Shown: piece by piece, positions 1 to 6,828 of the stretch
How the letters are laid out: each line of letters begins with the position of its first letter
Position numbering within the stretch: position 1 is the stretch's first letter
Assembly (NCBI GenBank): GCA_029261675.1
Contig: JAJDBA010000266.1
Coordinates: forward strand, 1 to 10,529
DNA from: Nitrospinaceae bacterium
GTDB taxonomy: Bacteria > Nitrospinota > Nitrospinia > Nitrospinales > VA-1
DNA length: 10,529 bases
Direction: 5' to 3'
Notes under the pieces: generated by a model
The model's database searches: none
Seen by the model: only the letters and a program-made list of their open reading frames with translations
Told to the model about the DNA's origin: nothing
Position numbers and translations under genes: made by a program

Positions 1-409
1 CTGCATCTTCGATATCTGCGGGGATCAACGCAAACGATGAACGTTGTGCATTTTTGACATAGTCCGTCAATGCTTGAGGGGGGTAAAGCACATCGCCATC
101 GAGGATTAATGTCTCTCCTTCGCAGTGGCGAAGGCCCATCACCATTGAAAGAGTGTTGCCAGTAGTGAGGTAAACGGGGTTGTCAATAAAGTGGAGAGAA
201 AGTTGCAGGTTTAATTCCTGCGCATAATTTTTAACAGCTTGACCATTATGCCCGAGAATCAGGTGAACCTTTTGGATGCCAATATTTTGCAGGCATTTTA
301 AATGTCGAGAAAGTAGAGTTTCTTCACCAAAAGGCAAAAGTGATTTATGCGGCAAGTCTTGCCTGTCTAACCGTGAACCATAACCTGCTAGTAAAATTAT
401 TGCTTCCAA
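1..409 (-). CDS. LicC-like nucleotidyltransferase, C-terminally truncated by window edge
   Basis: This is the N-terminal 136 residues of a nucleotidyltransferase, probably transferring CMP or another nucleotide onto a phosphorylated alcohol or sugar. It opens with EAIILLAGYGSRL, the NTP-binding loop of this fold (family G-x-G-x-R-L), followed by K27 in HKSLLPFG, which fits the conserved Lys after the loop. Around residues 84-98, NPVYLTTGNTLSM resembles the NP-x-Y-x-x-TN-x-x-S signature of LicC-type choline-phosphate or phosphonate cytidylyltransferases. LILDGDVLY holds the metal-binding Asp. No ATG is available: the frame is closed by a stop at 440-442, so I chose TTG at 409, which puts the motif at the very N-terminus and has a weak AGG upstream. 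The substrate cannot be told from the part visible. The rest of the gene lies left of the window. Confidence 0.8.
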   Translation of the reverse strand, partial: MEAIILLAGYGSRLDRQDLPHKSLLPFGEETLLSRHLKCLQNIGIQKVHLILGHNGQAVKNYAQELNLQLSLHFIDNPVYLTTGNTLSMVMGLRHCEGETLILDGDVLYPPQALTDYVKNAQRSSFALIPADIEDA

Positions 410-513
410 GTAGAACCTGTTGAGTTTATTAATTAGGGTTTAGAGAGAGGGTGAAATTTTTTTAGAAGCAGAAAACATTCAGATCAAAACAAAAAAGCAT
501 CGACCCATTTCCT

Positions 514-526
514 CCCTCGTAGAGGG
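514..526 (-). terminator. Possible weak terminator hairpin after the cyclase-like gene
   Basis: Immediately after the stop codon, CCCTC and GAGGG form a 5-bp stem with a 3-base loop. A run of six T on the minus strand follows, but only about 17 bases after the stem, so a classic intrinsic terminator is not formed. Function is a guess. Confidence 0.2.
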
Positions 527-1495
527 TTATTTGGTGAATGCCCAGAAGTGGGCCATGGGTGCATCGCTGCGAAATCTTCTATACTTAAGCAACGTATCGA
601 GACCATCGGCGGTACGTTCAACGTTACTGGGTTCGTCTGGAAAATCTCCCCAACCTTGATCGTTTTTAATGTCGATCAACCATCGAACCCCTTTTTCAAT
701 TATTGGTGCATACTTTTCTTTGGTTTTAAACGTGTCGGAGACCAGCATTAAATTCCTGCAGGCATCCATTGTGTGATCGGTGTTTTCTTTATCCCAGCTA
801 CCGTTTTCAGCTTGTTCTACTATCAAAGAGTCGGCGGCTTCGAGGCACATCTTCTTGGCAAACTCGATACCGTCCATAAAGTAAGCAGGCACCAGAGTGT
901 ATTGCATCAGGTGTGCGGTCGTCTCTATCCCTGCGGGATGGAAAGTATCATCTTTCCATAGGCCAGAATCTTTTTGCCAATTAGAAATGTATTCGAACCC
1001 ACGGATTCGAGCTTTGTTGATACGTGCATCATTTTTTTTATCCTGAGTAACCTGATAGATGGTGAGAAAGCAGGTAACAGAACAAGTTGTATCTAAATGC
1101 GACCATTCTTCATCGGCCCAGTGTCCGTCTTCCTCCTGCATGGATAAAACATATTCCAGAGTTTTATCAACGGTCGTCTGAATTTCCGGGTCTTTAATGA
1201 CCATGTTGCCGCGGCATAATTTTAGCCCGACAAAAGTGGTGATCCACATCGAGGTTTTTTGAGTGTGCGATTCTTTTGACCAACCTCCATCAGGGTTTTG
1301 CACTTTCACACATTCCTGAAACTCTCGTGGTTTTTTATCAGTAAGATCCATATGGAGGATGCAACGCAACACATGTTCCAAAATTTCCATATCCTGTTCA
1401 CCTTCGAGCAGGCTCCACTCTCCCTTTTTAGATTCCAGATATTCCCATTCACTCTGGATCAGTGGGTTCAGTTCTTCCATCGCAATCGTGGTCAT
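527..1495 (-). CDS. Prenyltransferase/squalene-cyclase-like alpha-alpha toroid protein
   Basis: A 322-residue soluble protein with five repeats of the QW type found in squalene-hopene cyclases and protein prenyltransferase beta subunits: QNPDGGW (66-72), QEEDGHW (120-126), QKDSGLW (174-180), QAENGSW (228-234) and a weaker KNDQGWG (277-283). The first four are spaced exactly 54 residues apart, as expected of an alpha/alpha barrel. Length matches a single toroid, about half a squalene-hopene cyclase. The catalytic DXDD motif of class II cyclases is not visible; the nearest acidic stretch is LDTTC (134-138). It may therefore be a diverged terpenoid-binding or cyclase-like protein rather than an active cyclase; I assign no reaction. 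There is no signal peptide. The ATG at 1495 has no Shine-Dalgarno sequence, and a second ATG at 1480 is possible. Its own promoter lies about 50 bases upstream. Confidence 0.8.
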   Translation of the reverse strand: MTTIAMEELNPLIQSEWEYLESKKGEWSLLEGEQDMEILEHVLRCILHMDLTDKKPREFQECVKVQNPDGGWSKESHTQKTSMWITTFVGLKLCRGNMVIKDPEIQTTVDKTLEYVLSMQEEDGHWADEEWSHLDTTCSVTCFLTIYQVTQDKKNDARINKARIRGFEYISNWQKDSGLWKDDTFHPAGIETTAHLMQYTLVPAYFMDGIEFAKKMCLEAADSLIVEQAENGSWDKENTDHTMDACRNLMLVSDTFKTKEKYAPIIEKGVRWLIDIKNDQGWGDFPDEPSNVERTADGLDTLLKYRRFRSDAPMAHFWAFTK

Positions 1496-1541
1496 AATTA
1501 TTTTTAGTTAGGTTTGTTAATAGGTTGAAATCGTAAAGGGT

Positions 1542-1569
1542 ATATTACAAATTTTTATATAAGCGTCAA
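1542..1569 (-). promoter_or_regulatory. Sigma-70-type promoter of the cyclase-like gene
   Basis: On the minus strand, TTGACG (1564-1569) and TAATAT (1542-1547) are separated by 16 bases. Transcription would start near 1535, giving a leader of about 40 bases that contains no Shine-Dalgarno sequence. Each hexamer differs from consensus at few positions. Confidence 0.6.
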
Positions 1570-1627
1570 GACAAAATACTTGGAATTTTAAGGCGAGTTT
1601 TTTTATTACAGGAGTGAATGAAAAATA

Positions 1628-2767
1628 TCAGTTAACCGGTTTTGAATATTTTTTGGATATCCATCCCTTTTTACCGGGTAAATACTCGATCTGGTACCAT
1701 TGCCCGGTTTCTTGAAACATGGGTACTATAGTCGCCGTGGGTAATTGAGCAACTACCTCGGCTTTGCTGGAAGGATCGGCTCGAACTCTAAGTGGCGTTG
1801 TTTTTGTAGTGATTTTTACTTTCTTAACGGGTTTCATCGCCGTCGCTTTGACAGGCGTTTTTTTCATTGCAGGTTTTTCCTCAGACATTTTCATTTTTTT
1901 AGCCGGAGGTTCATCCATAATGTCGGGTTCCGGATCCAACATAGGCTCGCCTTCAGGGAACTCATTTGCCTTCTGCATTTCTTCGGATTTTGGTTTTTCT
2001 GCGGCAACAATTTCGATGGTGTCTTCACTGATTACCGTATCCGGCATAGATGATCTCGGCGTTTCCATCGACTCAGGAACAAAAGGATTTAATTCCATAT
2101 TAGGAGAAGAAGCGTTTTCTTCCATTGCCATTGTGGGCAGTTCCATCGATGCTTGTGGTCGCATGCGTGCGATCTGGCGACGTGCTTCATCGGAGTTTTT
2201 GGGACTATTGGGGTATCGGGCTAGAAAAATTTCATAATCTTCCAGAGTGTTAGATCGCTTCACCTGTTCGAAAATTCGGTCTTCCATCGTTTCAATTTCC
2301 AATGCAACTTTTTCTGTTTCCGGTTCTTCGGAAAGTTCGCTGATGCGTTTTAAATAATGGATAGCCGCATCATAGTCTTTATTTTCGCGTAGCAAAGTCA
2401 CCTGAAACTTGAGCGTTCTTTTTAAATTGTCCCTAATCTTGTGATCATAGGTTTCAAGGGCCAATCCGGTTTCAAAAGCGGAAATCGCAGAGGATAACTG
2501 GTCGTTGGTATAATGAGCCATTCCCAAATTGTTATAACCTCGAAATGACCTGGGGTTGTTTGCCAGAAAGCGCTTCCAGAGCTCTATTGAAGATTCCAGT
2601 TTGTTATTTTTTTGTTGTTGCAAGGCCAGAGCAAATAATTCCCGCTCGGCTTGAAGGAGTTGGTCCGGTGGCATTTCAAAATAGGGGTTTGTGGTTCTGG
2701 GAACCGTAGCGCAAGCCCCGATCATAAAAAACCCTAAAATTAAATGCCAAAGCAGAAGTTTCTTCAT
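1628..2767 (-). CDS. TPR- and SH3-domain lipoprotein
   Basis: A 379-residue envelope protein. Residues 1-19 form a lipoprotein signal peptide (MKK, hydrophobic core, lipobox MIGAC) with C19 as the lipidated residue; A20 at +2 gives no inner-membrane retention signal, so outer-membrane attachment is likely. Tetratricopeptide-like helices span about 40-110 (for example SFRGYNNLGMAHY, then SAISAFETGLAL), with further helical repeats to about 200. Residues 205-315 are a low-complexity linker rich in Glu, Met, Pro and Lys that becomes basic toward the end. The C-terminus (about 318-375) is a bacterial SH3 domain with LRVRADPSSKAEVVAQL and a KKGWISKKY ending, typical of modules that bind peptidoglycan or other wall components. 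A structural or scaffolding role at the wall is inference. It is divergent from the thiamine operon. Confidence 0.85.
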   Translation of the reverse strand: MKKLLLWHLILGFFMIGACATVPRTTNPYFEMPPDQLLQAERELFALALQQQKNNKLESSIELWKRFLANNPRSFRGYNNLGMAHYTNDQLSSAISAFETGLALETYDHKIRDNLKRTLKFQVTLLRENKDYDAAIHYLKRISELSEEPETEKVALEIETMEDRIFEQVKRSNTLEDYEIFLARYPNSPKNSDEARRQIARMRPQASMELPTMAMEENASSPNMELNPFVPESMETPRSSMPDTVISEDTIEIVAAEKPKSEEMQKANEFPEGEPMLDPEPDIMDEPPAKKMKMSEEKPAMKKTPVKATAMKPVKKVKITTKTTPLRVRADPSSKAEVVAQLPTATIVPMFQETGQWYQIEYLPGKKGWISKKYSKPVN

Positions 2768-2775
2768 ATAACTGA

Positions 2776-2803
2776 ATAGTACTCTTTTTTATTTTTCCGT
2801 CAA
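2776..2803 (-). promoter_or_regulatory. Promoter of the TPR/SH3 lipoprotein gene
   Basis: On the minus strand, TTGACG (2798-2803) and TACTAT (2776-2781) are 16 bases apart. The -10 ends only 8 bases before the ATG at 2767, so the message would be leaderless or nearly so. That agrees with the lack of a Shine-Dalgarno sequence. The -35 lies 6 bases from the -35 of the divergent thiamine promoter. Confidence 0.6.
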
Positions 2804-2809
2804 TAAAAC

Positions 2810-2837
2810 TTGACTTGTATTAAATATCAAATAATCT
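2810..2837 (+). promoter_or_regulatory. Promoter of the thiamine operon
   Basis: TTGACT (2810-2815) and TAATCT (2832-2837) are 16 bases apart. The predicted start near 2844 lies just upstream of the riboswitch P1 stem at 2851, as expected for a riboswitch-controlled transcript. Confidence 0.65.
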
Positions 2838-2849
2838 TACCTTAACACG

Positions 2850-2935
2850 ATCACTGGGGGCGTTTTTAAACTGAGAGTCCTTATCCGGACGACCCTTTGA
2901 ACCTGATCTGGGTTATACCAGCGAAGGGAAGTGAA
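2850..2935 (+). ncRNA. TPP riboswitch (thi box)
   Basis: The conserved thi-box core is present. P1 is closed by TCACT (2851-2855) with AGTGA (2930-2934). GGGGGCG follows the 5' strand, CTGAGA (2871-2876) is the pyrimidine-sensing loop motif, and ACCCTTTGAACCTGATC, TATACCAGC and GAAGGGAAG make the pyrophosphate-sensing arm. The P3 arm is short (GTCC/GGAC). In known TPP riboswitches thiamine pyrophosphate stabilises this fold and lowers expression. Here it stands directly before a terminator hairpin and the thiSGEC genes, so transcription attenuation is the likely mechanism. Confidence 0.96.
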
Positions 2936-2952
2936 GCCATCTGAAAAGATAC

Positions 2953-2986
2953 GCTGCATTTCCTTAGTTGGAGTGCGGCTTTTTTT
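2953..2986 (+). terminator. Riboswitch-controlled intrinsic terminator
   Basis: A 10-bp stem pairs 2953-2962 with 2970-2979 (GCTGCATTTC against GGAGTGCGGC, with G-T wobbles) around a 7-base loop. Seven T follow directly (2980-2986). It begins 19 bases after the riboswitch P1 and lies about 100 bases before thiS, with no open reading frame between, so it is best read as the expression platform rather than the end of a gene. Confidence 0.85.
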
Positions 2987-3084
2987 ATGCCCTCTGTTTT
3001 TTCTGGTTTAGGTTAGAATTTTTAGAATCAATTTTTTCAAGTGTTTAAAACACCCACTTTTGCTTTTTTCAGGAGAATTTATTC

Positions 3085-3288
3085 GTGGAATTGACCATCA
3101 ATGGAGATAAGCGAGAGGTAAAAGAAAGCCAGAACCTAGCTGAACTTGTAAAGGAGCTGGATATTCAGGCACCTAATTTCGCAATAGCGTTGAACCAGCA
3201 AGTGGTTCCACGATCAAAATTTGATTCAACCACTATTAAAGATAATGATAAGGTCGAAATCGTACATGCAGTCGGTGGCGGCATTTAA
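3085..3288 (+). CDS. thiS: Sulfur carrier protein ThiS
   Basis: A 67-residue beta-grasp (ubiquitin-fold) protein that carries sulfur as a C-terminal thiocarboxylate to thiazole synthase. Family features visible are the N-terminal strand MELTINGDKREV, the central helix, FAIALNQQVVPRSKF and the ending VEIVHAVGGGI. It starts at GTG, preceded by AGGAGAA at 3071-3077 with 7 bases spacing; no better start exists. ThiS must be adenylated on its terminal Gly-Gly, yet this protein ends Gly-Gly-Gly-Ile, one residue beyond the usual terminus. The activating ThiF is not in the operon. The gene lies 34 bases upstream of thiG. Confidence 0.95.
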   Translation: MELTINGDKREVKESQNLAELVKELDIQAPNFAIALNQQVVPRSKFDSTTIKDNDKVEIVHAVGGGI

Positions 3289-3322
3289 TCAATAGTTTAT
3301 CGTTTGGAGAGTATCGAAAAAT

Positions 3323-4099
3323 ATGAGCAATGAATTTATGAAAATTGGGGACAAAACCTTTCGTTCCAGGTTGATTGTTGGCACTGGAAAATACAAAGAT
3401 TTTGATGAAGCGCGACAGGCCATAGAAATTTCCGGGGCAGAAATGGTTACCCTCGCCGTGCGCCGTATTGAGCTGGATAAAAACAAAGATTCTATTCTCA
3501 ATCACCTTGATCCGAAAAAATACACGTTTCTTCCCAACACCGCAGGTTGTTATTCGGTCAAGGACGCAGTGATGACCTGCGAGCTGGCCCGAGAAGCGGG
3601 ACTCGGTAACATCGTCAAAGTAGAAGTGATTGGGGACGAAAAAACCCTGTTTCCTGATAACGAGGCAACTTTGGAAGCCTCGAAACTTTTAATCAAAGAT
3701 GGGTTTCATGTTTTGCCCTACTGCACCGATGATGTTGTTCTCTGTAAGAAACTGGAAGATATAGGGTGCTCTGCGGTAATGCCATTAGCGGCCCCTATCG
3801 GGTCGGGATTGGGAATACGAAATCCATACAATATTAAACTGATTCTGCAAGCCGTTAAATGTCCCGTCATTATTGATGCGGGGGTTGGCACCGCTTCCGA
3901 CGCCAGCCGCGCAATGGAACTGGGTGTCGGCGGAATTTTGATGAACACCGCTATCGCTGGCGCGAAAGATCCTTTGAAAATGTCCATGGCTATGAAAATG
4001 GCTGTGGAATGCGGGCGCATGGCCTACGAAGCAGGTAGAATACCGAAAAAACTTTATGCTTCGGCTAGCAGTCCGATGGATGGTTTGATTGATCTTTAG
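3323..4099 (+). CDS. thiG: Thiazole synthase ThiG
   Basis: A 258-residue cytoplasmic TIM-barrel enzyme that condenses deoxyxylulose 5-phosphate, ThiS-borne sulfur and dehydroglycine into thiazole phosphate. Full length for the family. Visible motifs are RLIVGTGKY near the N-terminus, VTLAVRRIE (42-50), LPNTAGCYS (70-78), and VKVEVIGD, whose K99 matches the Lys that forms the imine with the sugar substrate. The phosphate-binding loops are PLAAPIGSGLGI and IIDAGVGTASDA, followed by GGILMNTAIA. The start is ATG at 3323 with GGAGAG at 3306-3311, a rather long 11-base spacing. It partners with the upstream thiS product. Confidence 0.97.
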   Translation: MSNEFMKIGDKTFRSRLIVGTGKYKDFDEARQAIEISGAEMVTLAVRRIELDKNKDSILNHLDPKKYTFLPNTAGCYSVKDAVMTCELAREAGLGNIVKVEVIGDEKTLFPDNEATLEASKLLIKDGFHVLPYCTDDVVLCKKLEDIGCSAVMPLAAPIGSGLGIRNPYNIKLILQAVKCPVIIDAGVGTASDASRAMELGVGGILMNTAIAGAKDPLKMSMAMKMAVECGRMAYEAGRIPKKLYASASSPMDGLIDL

Positions 4100-4102
4100 G
4101 GT

Positions 4103-4159
4103 TGTCACCCTGAGCTTGTCGAAGGGTGAAATGTATGCTTCGATAAACTCAGCATGACA
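4103..4159 (+). repeat. Dispersed-type palindromic element between thiG and thiE
   Basis: Two 22-base arms (4103-4124 and 4138-4159) are inverted copies differing at four positions, around a 13-base loop. The arm core, TGAGCTTGTCGAAG, belongs to a kind of intergenic palindrome I recognise from many bacterial genomes. It starts 3 bases after the thiG stop, inside the operon, so its RNA hairpin could affect mRNA stability or the ratio of thiSG to thiEC. A second, AT-only hairpin follows (4160-4168 with 4175-4183). Confidence 0.75.
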
Positions 4160-4194
4160 TTTAAAAAAATTTAATTTTTTAAATTGAGTTGATG

Positions 4195-4845
4195 ATGAAG
4201 ACATCACAAAATAGCGAACTTGATTTTTTACATGTCTATCTCATTTCAGATTTTAAACATCATCAGGGAGAGCCAATCACCGAGCAAGTAGAGAAGGCTT
4301 TGCAAGGTGGCGTAAGAGCGATTCAATTGAGAGAAAAAGATCTGAGCCCGAAAGAGTTGCTGGCACAGGCTCTTGAGATTAAGCCAATCATAAAAAAGTA
4401 TGACGCAAAGCTTTTCATAAACGATCGCGCCGACATAGCTGAAATTGCCGGAGCAGATGGGGTTCAGCTCACCGAGACCAGTGTACCGGCAGGTGAAGTT
4501 AAAGATAAGTTTCCGAACCTTATTGTAGGGGTCTCAACCCATGCTAAAGAAGGCGCGCTTCTCGCAGAAGCGGAAGGGGCGGATTTCATTACTTTCAGCC
4601 CGATTTATGAAACGCCGTCAAAAATACATTTTGGGCCTCCGCAAGGACCCGAAAAGTTGGGGGAGATTGTAAAGTCGGTTCACCTTCCGGTGCTGGCTTT
4701 AGGGGGAATTAAACTAAACCGCGTTCCCGAAGTTCTGAAACAAGGCGCTCATGGAGTCGCCGTCATTTCAGGAATCTGGGACTCAAAAGATATAAAACAA
4801 AAGGCATACGAATATATGCATCACTTTCGAGGAGTAACATCATGA
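4195..4845 (+). CDS. thiE: Thiamine phosphate synthase ThiE
   Basis: A 216-residue TIM-barrel enzyme that joins HMP pyrophosphate and thiazole phosphate to give thiamine phosphate. Motifs in order are VYLISDF (15-20), IQLREKDLS with R46 and K48, LFINDRADIA with N77 and D78, GADGVQL (87-92), GVSTHAKEG (112-120), FSPIYETPSK with the phosphate-binding T-P-S-K, ALGGI (168-172) and VAVISGI (188-194). Start choice is uncertain: TTG 4189, ATG 4192 and ATG 4195 are consecutive in frame. I prefer 4195 because the only upstream purine motif (GAG, 4186-4188) is then 6 bases away. It lies downstream of the palindrome and overlaps thiC by four bases (ATGA), indicating translational coupling. Confidence 0.95.
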   Translation: MKTSQNSELDFLHVYLISDFKHHQGEPITEQVEKALQGGVRAIQLREKDLSPKELLAQALEIKPIIKKYDAKLFINDRADIAEIAGADGVQLTETSVPAGEVKDKFPNLIVGVSTHAKEGALLAEAEGADFITFSPIYETPSKIHFGPPQGPEKLGEIVKSVHLPVLALGGIKLNRVPEVLKQGAHGVAVISGIWDSKDIKQKAYEYMHHFRGVTS

Positions 4846-6776
4846 CAACACCTAACGGTAATGGAAACGGAAATCGGCATGGAGCTACCGACGAAAAGGT
4901 AAACATCTCTACCGATCCCATTTCTCCTAAATCAAAAAAGGTCTATGTTTCGGGAACCCTGCATCCAGATATTAAAGTACCGTTCCGCGAAATTTCTCTC
5001 TCGCCATCCACAACCGTAACAGAAAATGGTAATGGAAATGGCAACGGTCACCAAAACGATGAAAGCTCGTTGATCGTTTACGATACTTCCGGGCCCTACA
5101 CCGACCCCGATGCAAAAATCGATATCCGAGAAGGACTAAAACCCATCCGCCTGCCGTGGATCGAAGGTCGTGGCGATGTGGAATATTATGGCGGCCGAAA
5201 AATCGAGCCGAAAGATGACGGCTATCGCGAAGGCGAAAACCCCAACACCGAACGGTTCCCTAAAACTCGCGATAAAGTTCTGCGTGCAAAACCAGGACAA
5301 AACGTATCGCAAATGCATTACGCGAAAAAGGGAATCATCACACCAGAAATGGAATTCATTGCTATCCGAGAAAACCAGAAACGCAAACAATGGATGGAAA
5401 ATAACGAACGCGAAGAACGTTTAGCCGGCAACTCTTTTGGCGCCAACCTGCAGCAAGAGATCACTCCCGAATTCGTTCGCGATGAAGTGGCGAGAGGTAG
5501 AGCCATTATTCCGAACAACATCAATCATCCCGAGTCCGAGCCGATGATCATTGGCCGAAACTTTCTGGTAAAAATCAACGCCAACATCGGTAACTCGGCA
5601 GTCACCTCTTCTATAGAAGAAGAAGTCGAAAAAATGGTTTGGTCGTCTCGATGTGGGGCTGACAATGTTATGGATTTATCAACAGGGAAAAACATTCACA
5701 CCACACGCGAATGGATATTGAGAAACTCGCCTGTGCCTATCGGCACCGTGCCAATCTATCAGGCGCTTGAAAAAGTAAATGGCGTGATCGAAGACCTGAC
5801 ATGGGAAATTTATCGCGACACCTTGATCGAGCAAGCCGAGCAGGGAGTGGACTATTTCACTATCCACGCTGGCGTGTTGTTGCGTTATGTACCGATGACA
5901 GCGAAACGTGTGACAGGAATTGTTTCGCGTGGTGGCGCGATTTTAGCCAAGTGGTGTCTCTCGCATCATAAAGAAAATTTTCTCTACACCCACTTTGAAG
6001 AAATCTGCGAAATCATGAAAACCTATGACGTTGCCTTTTCATTGGGTGACGGACTGCGTCCCGGTTCCACAGCCGATGCCAACGACGAAGCTCAGTTTTC
6101 TGAATTGGAAACTCTCGGTGAACTGACACAGATCGCATGGAAGCACGAAGTCCAAACCATGATCGAAGGTCCGGGCCACGTTCCCATGCATATGATTAAA
6201 GAAAATATGGAGAAGCAGTTGAAAGCCTGTGGCGAAGCTCCTTTCTATACATTAGGTCCATTGACCACCGACATCGCACCGGGTTACGACCACATCACCA
6301 GTGGCATCGGCGCCGCCATGATCGGTTGGTACGGAACGGCAATGCTCTGCTACGTAACGCCGAAAGAACATTTGGGTCTACCCAATCGGCAAGACGTTAA
6401 AGAAGGCGTTATCACTTACAAAATCGCAGCGCACGCGGCAGACCTGGCAAAAGGCCACCCCGGTGCACGAGTGCGAGATGACGCATTGAGCAAAGCCCGG
6501 TTTGAGTTTAGATGGGAAGATCAGTTCAACCTCTCGCTCGATCCTGAAAAAGCGTTGGAGTTCCACGATGAAACGTTGCCGAAAGACTCCGCGAAAGTCG
6601 CGCATTTCTGTTCCATGTGCGGACCGCATTTCTGTTCAATGAAAATCACACAAGACGTTCGCGATTACGCCGAGCAAAAAGGCATCGAAGACAAGCAGGC
6701 CCTCGATGAAGGCATGAAAGAAATGTCCGAATCCTTCAAAGAAAAAGGCGGTGAAATCTACACCAAAGCCAACTAG
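4842..6776 (+). CDS. thiC: Phosphomethylpyrimidine synthase ThiC
   Basis: A 644-residue radical SAM enzyme that converts aminoimidazole ribotide to HMP phosphate, the pyrimidine half of thiamine. The N-terminal domain shows VYVSGTLHPDIKVPFREI, then YDTSGPYTDP and LPWIEGRGD. The catalytic barrel has SRCGADNVMDLSTG, FTIHAGVLLRYVP, SRGGAI, SLGDGLRPGS, EGPGHVPMH and LGPLTTDIAPGYDHI. The C-terminal cluster motif C590-x2-C593-x4-C598 binds the 4Fe-4S cluster, as usual for ThiC. Length is normal. Unusual are two Asn-Gly repeat tracts at residues 5-11 and 62-69, the second replacing the variable linker before the YDTSGPY strand. The ATG overlaps the thiE stop. It is the last gene of the operon. Confidence 0.98.
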   Translation: MTTPNGNGNGNRHGATDEKVNISTDPISPKSKKVYVSGTLHPDIKVPFREISLSPSTTVTENGNGNGNGHQNDESSLIVYDTSGPYTDPDAKIDIREGLKPIRLPWIEGRGDVEYYGGRKIEPKDDGYREGENPNTERFPKTRDKVLRAKPGQNVSQMHYAKKGIITPEMEFIAIRENQKRKQWMENNEREERLAGNSFGANLQQEITPEFVRDEVARGRAIIPNNINHPESEPMIIGRNFLVKINANIGNSAVTSSIEEEVEKMVWSSRCGADNVMDLSTGKNIHTTREWILRNSPVPIGTVPIYQALEKVNGVIEDLTWEIYRDTLIEQAEQGVDYFTIHAGVLLRYVPMTAKRVTGIVSRGGAILAKWCLSHHKENFLYTHFEEICEIMKTYDVAFSLGDGLRPGSTADANDEAQFSELETLGELTQIAWKHEVQTMIEGPGHVPMHMIKENMEKQLKACGEAPFYTLGPLTTDIAPGYDHITSGIGAAMIGWYGTAMLCYVTPKEHLGLPNRQDVKEGVITYKIAAHAADLAKGHPGARVRDDALSKARFEFRWEDQFNLSLDPEKALEFHDETLPKDSAKVAHFCSMCGPHFCSMKITQDVRDYAEQKGIEDKQALDEGMKEMSESFKEKGGEIYTKAN

Positions 6777-6794
6777 GCGTTGGGCCATTTAGCA

Positions 6795-6821
6795 CCCTCT
6801 CCCTTTTCATAAGGGAGAGGG
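6795..6821. repeat. Perfect palindrome between convergent thiC and DUF6527 genes
   Basis: An 11-bp perfect inverted repeat (CCCTCTCCCTT at 6795-6805, its complement at 6811-6821) surrounds a 5-base loop. It lies 18 bases after thiC and 7 bases before the end of the convergent DUF6527 gene. No T-run follows on either strand, so it is not a textbook intrinsic terminator. It could still halt or stabilise both transcripts. Similar CCCTCTCCC palindromes are common as dispersed intergenic repeats. Confidence 0.65.
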
Positions 6822-6828
6822 GTAATGC

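Noticed and set aside
1764..2237. Long plus-strand open frame opposite the lipoprotein gene.
   Set aside because: It is an antisense shadow of the low-complexity linker, with no ribosome binding site and no recognisable protein; the minus-strand frame has signal peptide, TPR and SH3 domains.
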